Source: Heracleum sosnowskyi
Taxonomy: Eukaryota; Streptophyta; Magnoliopsida; Apiales; Apiaceae
NCBI GenBank assembly: GCA_030848705.1
Contig: CM061238.1
Span: 53,607,133-53,671,132 of the forward strand
DNA length: 64,000 nucleotides
Direction: 5' to 3'
Below, in pieces: positions 1 through 9,642 of the stretch; within the stretch, counting starts at the first letter, position 1; each line of letters begins with the position of its first letter. Made by a program: the position numbers and the translations under genes. The notes below the pieces were generated by a model that made no database searches, was not told the DNA's origin, and saw only the letters and a program-made list of their open reading frames with translations.

Positions 1-1239
1 GTTGTTCATCTCAGTTACAACAAGGAGGATCAAAAATTTAAGAGGAACATATGAAAGGTTTAAGAGTTTCAAAAGTTTCTATTATATATATAATATTGGA
101 TCAATTATCCTCTGAACAATAGAGGTATTTCGTAAAGAATAAAATAATAGAAATGAAAAATTGAATCTTTTAAAAAGGTAAATTGAATAAAATCAATGGC
201 TAGTTATGAACCAACTTATCCTTACATCGAACGTATGGAGATAATCATGCCTTGTCTCATGTAGATGGTCCTTAGGGGAGTTAATTTCGAGTTTGAGGTT
301 ATAGGTATGTCCCGATAGTAAATCAACTGTATGTAATCTTGAATAAAGAAAGAATCTACACTTAGGCCACTTCTCTGGGCAAATGTCTCTATCGCGGGGG
401 GAAATCGTTATTATATCGTAAAGAAACTATCTAAGTGTTTCTAAACGTTATCTTGGGGATTCTACTCTTACTCAACTCTAACCACACTTGATACGACACC
501 TGGCGTGGTGTTTCCTATAGCTTCCGCGGTGCAGATGAAATTCTGTAAAGTACATAAGGATCTACAAGTGCTGTCTTCCGAACTAGTAGTCTGATTCTCC
601 GATTGATTCCTCCAGCTTCGAATTAGTTTCCTCGTCCGTAACCCGATCTTCAGATGGTTCCAGCGTATACTCGCTCGATATGTCGGAATACTATATAACA
701 TGAAATTGCGTAACTTAAGCTAATATTTTTATAGAAAATTCGGCATGACCTATTCGTAAAATGGACTATGCCCTGTTTAAAAATATCTCAAATACTAACT
801 CAATCATCCACACATAATCCATAATCCATTCAATATTCCATCCATCTCCAATCCCTTTCATTTTATACGAAAAATAAATAAATCTGCCTTGACTTGCAGC
901 TATACTATCAGAAAAGACATTTACCCAAAGGGTAATGGAAATCTCCACTTGGCCGGGTGCATGCACTGATACTGATATTGACGACTCTGGCTTGGGAAAA
1001 GGAATCTCAAATGAAGGTTAATCTCTCAAAACAGCCATTATCTGCAATAACACAATAATAAACCAAGAAGATACTAAAACGGTAAAGGGTTATCTTAATT
1101 CTACTAATACTCATCCTAAACGTAACCTACATCTACAAATCTTATCTTACCTATGAAGCTTAAGACCTACTTCTCACCTTATATTCTCTCATTATTGTTA
1201 CACCTAATCCTGGCTTGTTTCAGTGACCAAAAACTGACC
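1..1239 (-). other. Gypsy-A internal leader, no recognised coding domain
   Basis: This is the sequence downstream of the PBS on the minus strand. It holds only short frames; the longest are about 77 codons (701 to 468) and 66 codons (966 to 766). None shows a gag, zinc-knuckle or protease motif. By analogy with Gypsy-B, a leader ORF upstream of gag would be expected here, but I could not align these frames to the Gypsy-B leader protein. Either the leader is diverged or it is broken. Confidence 0.5.
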
Positions 1240-1251
1240 GCTCTGATACCA
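1240..1251 (-). other. Primer binding site of Gypsy-A (tRNA-Met type)
   Basis: The minus strand reads TGGTATCAGAGC three bases after the LTR end. This is the usual plant tRNA-Met PBS. It fixes the element's orientation and the LTR edge at 1255. Confidence 0.85.
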
Positions 1252-1509
1252 ACCTGTGACGCCCTCCCAATCTGGGGTCATGATTGGGGAGTCACTACAA
1301 CCTCTATACTTATAAACCTGTGATTAATAATATCAACATACAGACGCGACCCCAACTTTACCCTGGATCTTTAACAGTTAATGGTATGAAACAAGCATCA
1401 ACTATCTACTTCATTTTATTACATAATAAAAGTCTCAAAAGTTATTATAACCGTGTCTTAAAAGTTCTACATTCCCTTATACAAAACACCTTCTACAAGT
1501 CTTCATCAC

Positions 1510-1580
1510 CTGCCTGAGCTGGCATCCCAAAAATAATCCCTATAGGAAGACTTCCTAGCTGACTGAAAAGTGCGTACCAT
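1510..1580 (-). CDS. Gypsy-A putative leader exon with histone-H3-tail-like peptide
   Basis: On the minus strand an ATG at 1580-1578 opens a frame starting MVRTFQSARKSS. It then reaches a donor-like AG|GTGATG at 1511-1506, beyond which the frame soon closes. Upstream lies an acceptor-like CCCACAG followed by AGAAGATGGT, the same block that precedes the Gypsy-B exon. Residues RT, Q, ARK and S match histone H3 tail positions 2-3, 5, 7-9 and 10. Relative to Gypsy-B, Ala and Arg of ARK use different codons (GCT AGG against GCC CGT, both followed by AAG), so the similarity is at the protein level. The downstream acceptor was not found: the best-looking one (about 1042) would give an early stop. 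Function is inferred only. Confidence 0.5.
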
Positions 1581-1670
1581 CTTCTCTTTTAACTGTGGGT
1601 TTGAACAGGGGAAAGAATGAGCCAAATGCTCAGCAAGTAATAATATATCCAAATAGTTAACCACTGTGAA

Positions 1671-1852
1671 ACAGTTTCCAATATCAATATGTATGTCATG
1701 GTTATAGCAGAATCCATATCAAGGGATTATCAGAACAGTGAAATGAATATACAATTTCAAGACAGTTTCCAATATCAATATGTATGTCATTGGTATAGCA
1801 GAATCCATATCAAGGGATTATCAGAACAATGAAATGAATATACAATTTCAAA
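1671..1852. repeat. 91-bp tandem duplication inside Gypsy-A LTR
   Basis: Two adjacent copies start at acagtttccaatatcaatat (1671 and 1762). They differ by a few bases, for example catggtta against cattggta and cagtg against caatg. Confidence 0.9.
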
Positions 1853-4254
1853 GGGTAAACCAATTTCCTTATAAAGATATATGATTTCAAGAAAAGCAAT
1901 AAGTAATTTGGAGATTTTTCACAACGCACCGGACAATACGGGTGATCAGCCACGTAAAGTCCCCATACCGGACACACAGTCCCTCTGGTCCTTGTATTGG
2001 GTCCCAATAGGCACACATTGGCCTTTAGACTAGTCCATCCCTAGTCCATTTATTATAATTAAAAAAAATGCTGGGTCGGCGTCACTCGGCCTCTTACGCC
2101 TCCAATCTTAGGAATCCGTGGAAACCATAAATCGGAATTTAAATGAATCCAAACTTTGAAACTTCCTTTCTTTTAAAATCTTTCTTATGAAAGAAATCCT
2201 TTGTAAATCATTGGATGTGTGTTTGTATAGTACCCAAGTGAAGGTTCATGTATTCTCAATTTCAAGTAAGTATGTGATTCATAGGTACAAGTTCAAATCT
2301 AATGCAATAGCATCTCAGGTTAAAATGTAAGTATAATCAAAGGATAATGATAAGGTCTGAAGAAAAGTTTAAGCAAGATATGGTTCACAAGATATTGTGT
2401 TGTGTCTATAATGTTTGTATTTAAAAGAGTCTTTTGGGAATTGGATAAGTTCAATCTGATCAATCTGGATTTCTATCAATGGGAAATCAAGAAGTAAATG
2501 TCATAGGTATGTTTTGGATATGTACTAAAATGTGAGTTCTGGTATATTCACCTTTGGGTGTAAAGGTTCAAATAAAGAACTAAACATAGTATGGTGTATG
2601 AACCAACAAGGTCTATAAACAGAAATAAGGATTTCCAAATGAACATGATATGTTTCCAGGATTAAAAGGGTATATAAACAAGATAGCAATTCATATATGT
2701 CAAAATGAAAGAATGGAATTTAGAAGTGAAAGCAAGTCAGAATTACTTGCCTTAAGTAGCTAATAAGTAGCTAAAAAGAGTAATCAGATTCACTAGTTCT
2801 CCACCTTTGTCTTGCCTTTATTTCTAGGCTCTACTTCTTTGGACTCTTAAGTAGCTTTTAGAACAAACTGTACTCACTGAATTTCTGCCTTCGCCTTGCC
2901 TTTATTTCTATGTTCCCCGTCTCGCAACTCTACAAAAGAGTATATACTATTTCAGAATGATCCTCTCAAAATTCTAATCCTTATTCTAAACTACCCCACG
3001 TTCCCTAAACGCGTAAACACATAATATTTATATTACTTATAATCTCTTATCCATATGATAAGCACAAAACTCACATAAGCGCACATTGCCATTCAAGTTC
3101 ACATAATATACTCCTTTAATACATATGTATATAATCTATCTTTCAAATCATACCAAACTTGGTTATTCCTTTAAATCAACTCGACCAATGCTAACCATAT
3201 CCTTAACACCTTTACAAACAATGTTTTTATCTCAAAAAGCTGAAAAATCTGCTGCGCATACTTTACTAAAACATTTTTCATAAATCCAAACGTAATCAAA
3301 CAAATACCATATTTGACAGGCTATTTACTGAATACTAATCCAACTTAGCATAAAACTTTCAACTTCAGAACAGTTTATTTAGACTAAAAACGAACAGGTT
3401 AAAGTAGGTACTGAAGCACATAAAATCCTGTTGCACAACCTTTAGTAAAACATACATAACTCTTTACTCGATAGATAAAATGACCCAAGGTTTTCGCGTG
3501 GACAAACTAGACTCCAGTTAGAACAGTTTAATCCTAGACTTTCTGTCTAAAACAGGCAGCAACCATTCGCAAATAACCAAAACAGAACATGCAGTTTCTG
3601 GAAATCCAACATTCTCTAACATAAACCTTTAATCACCATCAATTCTTATTACATATCATATAAACCAACTAAGCAACCATTCTTAACTCCTTAGGCTGCC
3701 ACAATACTCACAAATCAGAACCTTAAGAAAAAATACTCAATTTATGTATTTAAAATCAACTAGCATCAACAATCACTAAGTACTACACTTCTAATCAAAC
3801 AAATTCCACAAATCAAAACCTTCAACTTAAAATCAAATATCAAACATATATAATCCGAACTTTCTAAACTTAACACAAATAATTTAACATGCAATCACCA
3901 TAACTTGAGATTAACAATCAATCATCAACACCAACAAGTTTCAACCAATTTTACAAAAGGGGAAAATCGAAAGTTCACACATGCATTTCGATTTTTCAAC
4001 ATGCAACCCATAACTCAACTAAATACTATTATTAATACAAGAATCGGACTCAAAAGTATCATCATCGTCCCCGTCGGCTCGCCGGAGTTCATTACCGACG
4101 GCGGCATGATTTGGAGGTGCCCGGAAAATCGGGTTTCCATCACAAACCTCACCAATAGCCATCTAAACAATCTACTTATCACAGAATCATCACAAAACAA
4201 AGGTTTCAGGATTTAATTAAGATCAAAATCGCCAAAACCCCTTGCATGCAAAAC

Positions 4255-4332
4255 TGATACACACACATATACACACGGCCATACACACACACACAAGCAC
4301 GATCATATATATGTATATATATATATGTATAA
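4255..4332. repeat. CA and TA microsatellite
   Basis: Interrupted acacac runs are followed by alternating atatatgtatat. The tract lies just 3' of the purine-rich block of the Gypsy-A LTR as read on the plus strand. Short frames across it are low-complexity and are not genes. Confidence 0.9.
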
Positions 4333-4462
4333 CAATCGGTTGTGTGGAGAAAAAAGAAGAGAGGGAAGAAGATTTTACAAAAAGAAAAATGGCCGAGAGA
4401 GAGAACAGCAGAGAGGAGAGAGTCGAGCAAAGTAAATGGGGAAGAAGAACTGGTGACAAGGG

Positions 4463-4470
4463 TTTTATAA
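4463..4470 (-). promoter_or_regulatory. TATA-like box of Gypsy-A LTR
   Basis: The minus strand reads GGTTATAAAACC, followed by a long CT-rich leader (about 4445-4345), as is common for plant promoters. The Gypsy-B LTR has TGATAAAAG followed by a CT-rich stretch at the matching place. If it is used, transcripts would start near 4435 and contain the H3-like exon. Confidence 0.5.
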
Positions 4471-5057
4471 CCCCAAGGGCAGTTTGGTAATTTCATAATT
4501 CAAAAATCTGATTTTTAATAAAAGAAAACCATTAAATTGCATTTCTAAAATCCGAAATAAAATGAAAATAATACCTAAAATCAAAATTTTATTTTTTAAA
4601 AACAGAGAATACGAATTTACAAGCTCACCCATATTTTAAAAATATTTTTATGATCAAAATTGAATTAAATATGAATTTTCAAAGTTTAAATCACATAAAT
4701 GACATTTAACTCATAAAATCCGTTTTAAATCCTTAAGGACAAAAATAAATTCCTCCTCTAATTTTAGAAAATAATAGAATATAAAATAAATGTTGTGAAA
4801 AAGATTTCACAATAAAATGAATCTCTGATGATTTTATAAAATTCCCGGAAGGTCAAAAAGAAATGATTTTTAATAAGAAATTCATATAAAATGCAATTAA
4901 AAGCATACACATATATTTTAATCAATACCATTCACCAAGTAAACATCTAATCATCACATTTTCAAATATCCACCTTTCACACAATATTCACATATCATAG
5001 ATCTCAAATATTATTAAATATTAATACTGTACAAGCATTTTTCTGAGTCGTTATACA

Positions 5058-6305
5058 AACTCTGCTAGGGCAAACTCTGAGAAAATAAACACTGGTGCTC
5101 AATCTTCTTCAAGAGCTAGAAGCTTATTGCTTACTTCTCAACCAATTACTGATGAAGAGATTGCAGCTCAGTTGTTTCTGGAAGAACATGGTGCAGATGC
5201 AACCATTGAAGATATTCAAGCAGAAGAAAAGATGCTAGCTGAAGAGTATGAGAAGAATTTAAAGTCTGGAAAGATAAAGAAGACTGTGAAGGTTTCAAGG
5301 CCAAAAGAAAGAGGAATTATCATCAAAGAAAATGTAAACTCTCAACAGAGTTTACAATATGCAAAGAGGCATGTTGAAGCTAGTCTTGACAAGGGCAAAG
5401 GGAAGCTTGTAGAAGAACAACAAATACTGAAGAAAGTTCAATCAACCTCTGACAATGCTCAAGTTGTTAAATCATTGGAAGCTGTGATAACCACTGATAC
5501 TACTCAAGTTGTACAGACTCAACTATCTTCACAACTCCAAAGGACTTTTGCTAAACCAATCACAGTTCAACATTCTCTGATTCCTGGAAATACAAATATT
5601 CTTCAAAGCAGAACTATAATGGGAAAAGAATCTAGAGATAAATCTGGACTAGGATCTCATAGAGAAAAGAGAGTGAATAATAGTCCTATGGATTATACCT
5701 CATTAGCTGAACCAGGTGTTGGTGTGACTCAAGAAAATCTTGATACTTTAGAGTCGGTTCAGTTAATTCACCATAAAGGGTTGAAAAAGGATTTTCTATT
5801 ATACTTCAAGACTGGTGGTAGAGTATACAGAGTTGGTGAAGCTGATATTGGATTAAAAATGAAGGAAGAGCTGGAGTATGTGCTGTATCTACTCAAAATC
5901 AAGAATCAAAGAACTCATCAAGCAGCTGAGGTATTAAGAAGCAGAATGGTGAAAGCTAGAGCTCTTTGTGGCTTAAAGTCTGCTGGTTCTTACATACCAA
6001 AGTACAGAGATTACAATGGAAAGCTTGTAGAGATGCAGAGGAACAGTGCAAGACTCAGAACAGATCTTGGTATAAAAGTGTTGGAATTTAATCTGGAGTC
6101 AGATAAATCCTTCATAATAAAGCTAGGAAATGAAATGAGGAAAAATAATATTTATGCTCTAAGGGCTGCTATCTACCAAACTGGAGAGAGTGATCCAGAG
6201 TTAAAGGAACTGAAGGAGATAATGGTAGCTGAGCTTGAGAGGGCTGAAAGAAGACTGCTTACAGATTATCTCAGAACTATACCTGAAGTTGAAGAGATTA
6301 AGTAA
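5058..6305 (+). CDS. Sire-1 env-like ORF, C-terminal part, 5' truncated by Gypsy-A
   Basis: The frame is open from the insertion point to TAA at 6303-6305, about 415 codons. No true start is needed because the 5' part is cut off; the first TTG at 5127 is not convincing as a start. The N-terminal half is charged and low-complexity, with a Glu-rich helical stretch (EEHGADATIEDIQAEEKM) and a basic KxxRPKERG segment. The C-terminal half is a compact helical region ending in an acidic/basic coiled-coil-like tail. It sits exactly where Sire-2 has its env-like ORF. Proteins of this position are called env-like by location; no signal peptide or membrane segment is visible here, so the name is only positional. 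Confidence 0.7.
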   Translation, partial: NSARANSEKINTGAQSSSRARSLLLTSQPITDEEIAAQLFLEEHGADATIEDIQAEEKMLAEEYEKNLKSGKIKKTVKVSRPKERGIIIKENVNSQQSLQYAKRHVEASLDKGKGKLVEEQQILKKVQSTSDNAQVVKSLEAVITTDTTQVVQTQLSSQLQRTFAKPITVQHSLIPGNTNILQSRTIMGKESRDKSGLGSHREKRVNNSPMDYTSLAEPGVGVTQENLDTLESVQLIHHKGLKKDFLLYFKTGGRVYRVGEADIGLKMKEELEYVLYLLKIKNQRTHQAAEVLRSRMVKARALCGLKSAGSYIPKYRDYNGKLVEMQRNSARLRTDLGIKVLEFNLESDKSFIIKLGNEMRKNNIYALRAAIYQTGESDPELKELKEIMVAELERAERRLLTDYLRTIPEVEEIK

Positions 6306-6436
6306 CTGAAGTCTGTAAGTTTTTAAGTTTTCTGTTCTAAGTTAAATATAAACTCTGTGATTTTATAAACACTGCATTTGATATATGTTTTGACATCATC
6401 AATTATCTGTTAACTTGTACATTTTTGTATGCACAA

Positions 6437-6448
6437 GTTGGGGGAGAT
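6437..6448 (+). other. Polypurine tract of Sire-1
   Basis: The purine-rich sequence gttgggggagat ends directly at the LTR start TGTTAG. Sire-2 has the same tract. Confidence 0.85.
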
Positions 6449-6943
6449 TGTTAGATATAATTGTTGATGTTTGTTTATCAGTGTTTAAAGTATCAGGATA
6501 CTATCAGAGTTTAGCTGGAAGACTGGTCAGAGTTTGTTAAACTCTGACAGACAGAGTTTGCTTAGCAGTCGGTGTTATTCAATGAAGATTCTAGAAGCGA
6601 TATTCTTTGAAGATGGAAAGAAGCAAATAGATATCGAGATGGCTAAGGAAACGGAACAGAAGACAGAAGCAATTCTAAATTGATATTAATTGTATAGCTG
6701 ATTTATAGGAATATCAATTAGAATATTGTATGTAGCTGTGTACTATATAAACACAGATAGGTTAACCCTAAAAGGGATGCGAATACGTGAAAACATTATT
6801 CTTGTAACCTAGCAGCTCTCTGTGATATTTTACATCACTGAGAGAGGAGTTATTAATTCCATACAGTTTATTATTCATAAACAGTGTTCTTATTGTTATT
6901 ATCATACGTATATTTGATTATATATTGTGTATTCGGCCTAACA
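6449..6943 (+). repeat. Sire-1 3' LTR (495 bp)
   Basis: The LTR starts TGTTAGATATAATTG after the PPT and ends CCTAACA, giving inverted ends. At 6528-6546 it contains an inverted pair of the family octamer, CAGAGTTT-gtt-AAACTCTG, plus further copies. It is about half the length of the Sire-2 LTR, so the right edge carries some uncertainty. Confidence 0.7.
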
Positions 6944-7110
6944 TATTTACATAGCATATAAACCCTTATATCTTATAAAGCTCTCTATCAAAAGCGTAAA
7001 TAGTTTATAAATATTTTCACAGCATTAAAGCTGAATATATCACAACAACATCACTTATATGATGTAGGGTTTGAAAACTGACATGCATCTATCATATGCA
7101 TATAATATAT

Positions 7111-7280
7111 CTCAACATTTTTATTACCCTTACATCTATATACGATGTAAGGTTTGAAAGCATGCATGATATAATATCATATGCATATACTACATCTCAA
7201 CATTTTTATTACCATTACATCTATATACGATGTAAGGTTTGAAAGCATGCATGATATAATATCATATGCATCATCAATAT
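7111..7280. repeat. 85-bp tandem repeat in Gypsy-C
   Basis: Two nearly identical units start at ctcaacatttttattacc (7111 and 7196). A more degenerate copy lies upstream, from about 7026. Each unit contains the inverted pair cttacatc...gatgtaag and catgcatgatataatatcatatgcat. Confidence 0.85.
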
Positions 7281-7891
7281 AAGTAATGGAAAACAGCATG
7301 GAATGAGAAAACTTTCCTTGGGTCCTTGGTTGTTAGGGGTTCGAGGATTTGTCGGGAATCTATAAACAAAGAAATATTTGATCAGTTCCCGGCTTAATCA
7401 TTTAAAGTGCATTTAACTTAAGCACTAACGTTCTATTAACGAACATCAAATGTCTCGCTCTTGGTCACTTATAACCTCATGACATTCCGTAAACTCTTAA
7501 GTCAAAAGTTTGGGTGGAAATCTATTCTCAAAACCCAAGTACTTTACCATTGCTAACTCAATGTTTTTAACCATCCCCTTAAGGGTATTTAACTCGCGCA
7601 ACTTTTGTTCCTGCATTTTTATAAAATCGAAAAATCATCATTTTAACACGAAACCTCCTCGGTTCCCTTCCTAACTGTCCATACTAGTATCCACATTAAT
7701 ATCTCGACCCAATTCCATTTTTAAAGGGTTTGATCACAATCTCAAAGTTCATGCAGTGAACTACTTAGTTATCTGAAACCGCTTTCACTAAAACGGATGT
7801 TTGTCCTAAACCGTAAATCGAAACGATACGATTCTTTCGCTAAAACAAACTAAAAAACAGAGTCTACATGATCATGGTCAGAAAGCCTTAT

Positions 7892-7896
7892 GGTTA
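7892..7896. other. Target site duplication of LARD-1, left copy (ggtta)
   Basis: ggtta precedes the LTR at 7897, and an identical ggtta follows the other LTR at 18948-18952. The flanks join cleanly across the insertion. Confidence 0.9.
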
Positions 7897-8405
7897 TGTT
7901 AACAGATCCTATTCCAAGATGCCTCGAAAGGTGTCTCGACTTGTTAACGGAGGAATTTGGTGATAACAAATTTCGGGGAATTTGCTGGAATAACGAATTA
8001 TGATGATGGGGGATTTTGGGTTTTTGGATTTTTGGGGCTGGACTTGAAAGGTGTCTCGACTTGTTAGATGTGTCGGATCCTATTCCAAGATGCCTGCGTA
8101 CCCTGTTTATATATAGGGATCAAGCCAACGCAGTTCTGTGATAGGATAATATTTTTAATCCCTGTGATTGTTAAGGGATATGTTGAGATAAGTTGATTTT
8201 ATCTTTTTAGAGTTATATTAGCGTTGTGATTCTTTCCTGATTTGAAAGAATCATTTGGATATATTTTTTAGTAATTGATTGATTTAGATTGATTGTTTCC
8301 TCGTTTCAGAGAGAGGATATTACTTAGTGGTTAAGCAATAATTATTATTAGATCAATATTGGGAAATTAGGAGATAATTGAGGCAACCGAAATTATGGCG
8401 TAACA
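7897..8405 (-). repeat. LARD-1 3' LTR with an extra 45-bp end
   Basis: Bases 7942-8405 match the other LTR (tgttaacggagg ... ggcgtaaca). The outer 45 bases (7897-7941) are extra. They begin tgttaaca and rejoin two pieces that also occur inside the LTR (gatcctattccaagatgcct and cgaaaggtgtctcgact), in swapped order. The ggtta target duplication lies outside the extra piece, so it was present when the copy integrated. Confidence 0.85.
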
Positions 8406-8419
8406 ACTACCCCTAGTTC
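8406..8419 (-). other. Polypurine tract of LARD-1
   Basis: The minus strand reads GAACTAGGGGTAGT directly before the LTR start TGTTACGCC. Confidence 0.65.
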
Positions 8420-8471
8420 TTCAATGCAGCTTGATGGACTGGAGAACTAAGCGTGCTTTGATCTTCCGAAT

Positions 8472-9626
8472 TGTTGGGTTTTATACTAAACTATTCATTA
8501 GTAGTATATAAACATTGTCCATTTTATTGAGAATCTTGATTGCATATTTTTCATTGTCTGTTTATTATATATTGTGGATAATTTAGTATCAAATGGGATA
8601 ACAGAAGATTAAATTATCAGTGTCTATATATAATATAAAGGGTTCACAGTTTAAGTGGAATTAGACAAACCACTGGAATAACTGAAGTATTATTTGGGAA
8701 TAGTTCATCTTGACTATTAAATAATACTTGTATACTTTGTGTATATTGAACAGGATCGAAATATTAGAATTGTTCTTCTATTCTGACAATAAAGAAGAAC
8801 TAAGATTCTATGATATTATTAATGCTTAGGTTCTCAATCCAAGTGTAGTGATTGACACTTGTATGCAATGCACATGCTTTGATTCATATGTGATGTAATT
8901 AATTATTAATTACAATATTATGTATTGAGCAATGACATTGCATGCAGAGTGGGATATTAATTACATAAGGAAACCATGTCCTGATAATATTCGGGTTGAT
9001 GATGTCCTCTTGAAAGCTCATAAAGATAATTATGCTTTAGTCCTGCAGGCAGATTTGTTCTTGCATAATTATAAGGTTGAGTGGATGATCAAGGATAAAA
9101 AGATATTAATTAAATTAATTATCAGAAATTAATTTAATTAATGGACATACGATATCTTAAACATGGGGAATTTAATAAGCAAATAATATAGGAGCCGAAT
9201 TTAATAATAAAGCAATTACGGTATTAGGAAAGGCAGTGCAGATATTAATTCGTTAGTGGATAGAATTAATATTTAATGACATTGGGCTTGACCCAGAATG
9301 TCATTGGGAGGCCCGACCTAATTGTCCATGATCCCTACTGGAGCCTATAAATATTCTTGTTCTCCTAAAGGCTGAAAACGTTTTTTCGGTTTTTCATAAT
9401 TCGAGATTAAAACCTAGGGCAGCCGCAAGGAGCTAGGGTTTTGGGATTTCGAGGCTTTAAGGAGAGGAAACTTCGGGAGATCGAAGGCCACACTTCGCTC
9501 GAAGGGAATCAAGGAATTCAGTAGAAGACGTGGATCAGAATCGTATCGATTAAGGTAAAGTTTTCTTTTCGAACTCGTAAATCAATCATATAGTAAAACG
9601 CAGAACAGTAATCATCCGTTCCATCA
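8472..9626 (+). repeat. Copia-1 5' LTR
   Basis: It starts TGTTGGGTTTTATAC and ends CCGTTCCATCA. It contains a TATA box at 9346-9353 and an R-U5 region with an intron-like, Arabidopsis-style UTR motif (ctagggttttggg). The 66-codon frame inside it is present in both LTRs because they are copies; no function is implied. Confidence 0.93.
9346..9353 (+). promoter_or_regulatory. TATA box in Copia-1 LTR
   Basis: tataaata lies in the context gagcctataaatattc, about 280 bases before the LTR end. The same site occurs at 16005-16012 in the 3' LTR. Transcription would begin near 9376. Confidence 0.7.
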
Positions 9627-9628
9627 AT

Positions 9629-9642
9629 TGGCATCAAGAGCC
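9629..9642 (+). other. Variant primer binding site of Copia-1
   Basis: The sequence after the LTR is tggcatcaagagcc. The usual tRNA-Met site is TGGTATCAGAGC; here there is one T-to-C change and one extra A. It is placed where a PBS must be, two bases after the LTR end. Confidence 0.65.

Larger units (their letters stand above)
1..5057 (-). mobile_element. Gypsy-A: 5' part of a minus-strand Ty3/gypsy element (truncated by window edge)
   Basis: Read on the minus strand, this is a long LTR (5057 down to 1255), a Met-type PBS (1251-1240), and about 1.2 kb of internal leader that leaves the window at base 1. No gag or pol domain is reached. The assignment to Ty3/gypsy rests on the LTR architecture it shares with Gypsy-B: nearly 4 kb long, start TGTA, end followed by two or three bases and TGGTATCAGAGC, and an H3-like exon at the same place. 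It interrupts the env-like frame of Sire-1 at 5057/5058. The expected target duplication (aactc at 5058-5062) cannot be checked because the other end lies outside. Confidence 0.75.
1255..5057 (-). repeat. Gypsy-A 5' LTR (about 3.8 kb)
   Basis: On the minus strand the LTR begins TGTATAACGACTCAG at 5057 and ends in GGCGTCACA at 1255. It carries a TATA-like TTATAAAA (4470-4463) followed by a pyrimidine-rich stretch (about 4445-4345), the same order as in the Gypsy-B LTR. Near its 3' end is the small H3-like exon (1580-1510). It contains a 91-bp tandem duplication and a CA/TA microsatellite. The right edge is inferred from the TG/CA rule and from the point where the Sire-1 reading frame resumes, so it may be off by a few bases. 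Confidence 0.75.
5058..6943 (+). mobile_element. Sire-1: 3' end of a Sirevirus-type copia element
   Basis: This segment holds the end of an env-like ORF, a hallmark purine tract (gttgggggagat) and a 3' LTR. The 5' part presumably lies beyond Gypsy-A, outside the window. The order env-like ORF, then a TTGGGGGAGAT PPT, then an LTR starting TGTTAG is that of Sireviruses and is repeated by Sire-2. The element has its own repeated octamer, AAACTCTG/CAGAGTTT. Confidence 0.75.

Noticed and set aside
468..701. Gypsy-A minus-strand frame as the homologue of the Gypsy-B leader protein
   Set aside because: Position fits, and it is Ser/Thr-rich, but I could not align it to the Gypsy-B leader in any convincing way.
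1018..1044. Splice acceptor for the Gypsy-A H3-like exon (TTATTGCAG on the minus strand)
   Set aside because: Joining here gives a stop almost at once. The true acceptor, if any, was not identified.
3905..4216. 103-codon frame on the plus strand
   Set aside because: It lies in the Gypsy-A LTR, antisense to the element, with no recognisable domain. A host gene fragment cannot be excluded but nothing supports it.
4242..4490. Overlapping frames on both strands rich in His/Thr/Ile/Tyr
   Set aside because: They are products of the CA/TA microsatellite and the purine-rich tract in the Gypsy-A LTR.
8932..9132. 66-codon frame, identical at 15591-15791
   Set aside because: It is present twice only because it lies in the two LTRs of Copia-1. 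It has no domain and sits upstream of the TATA box.
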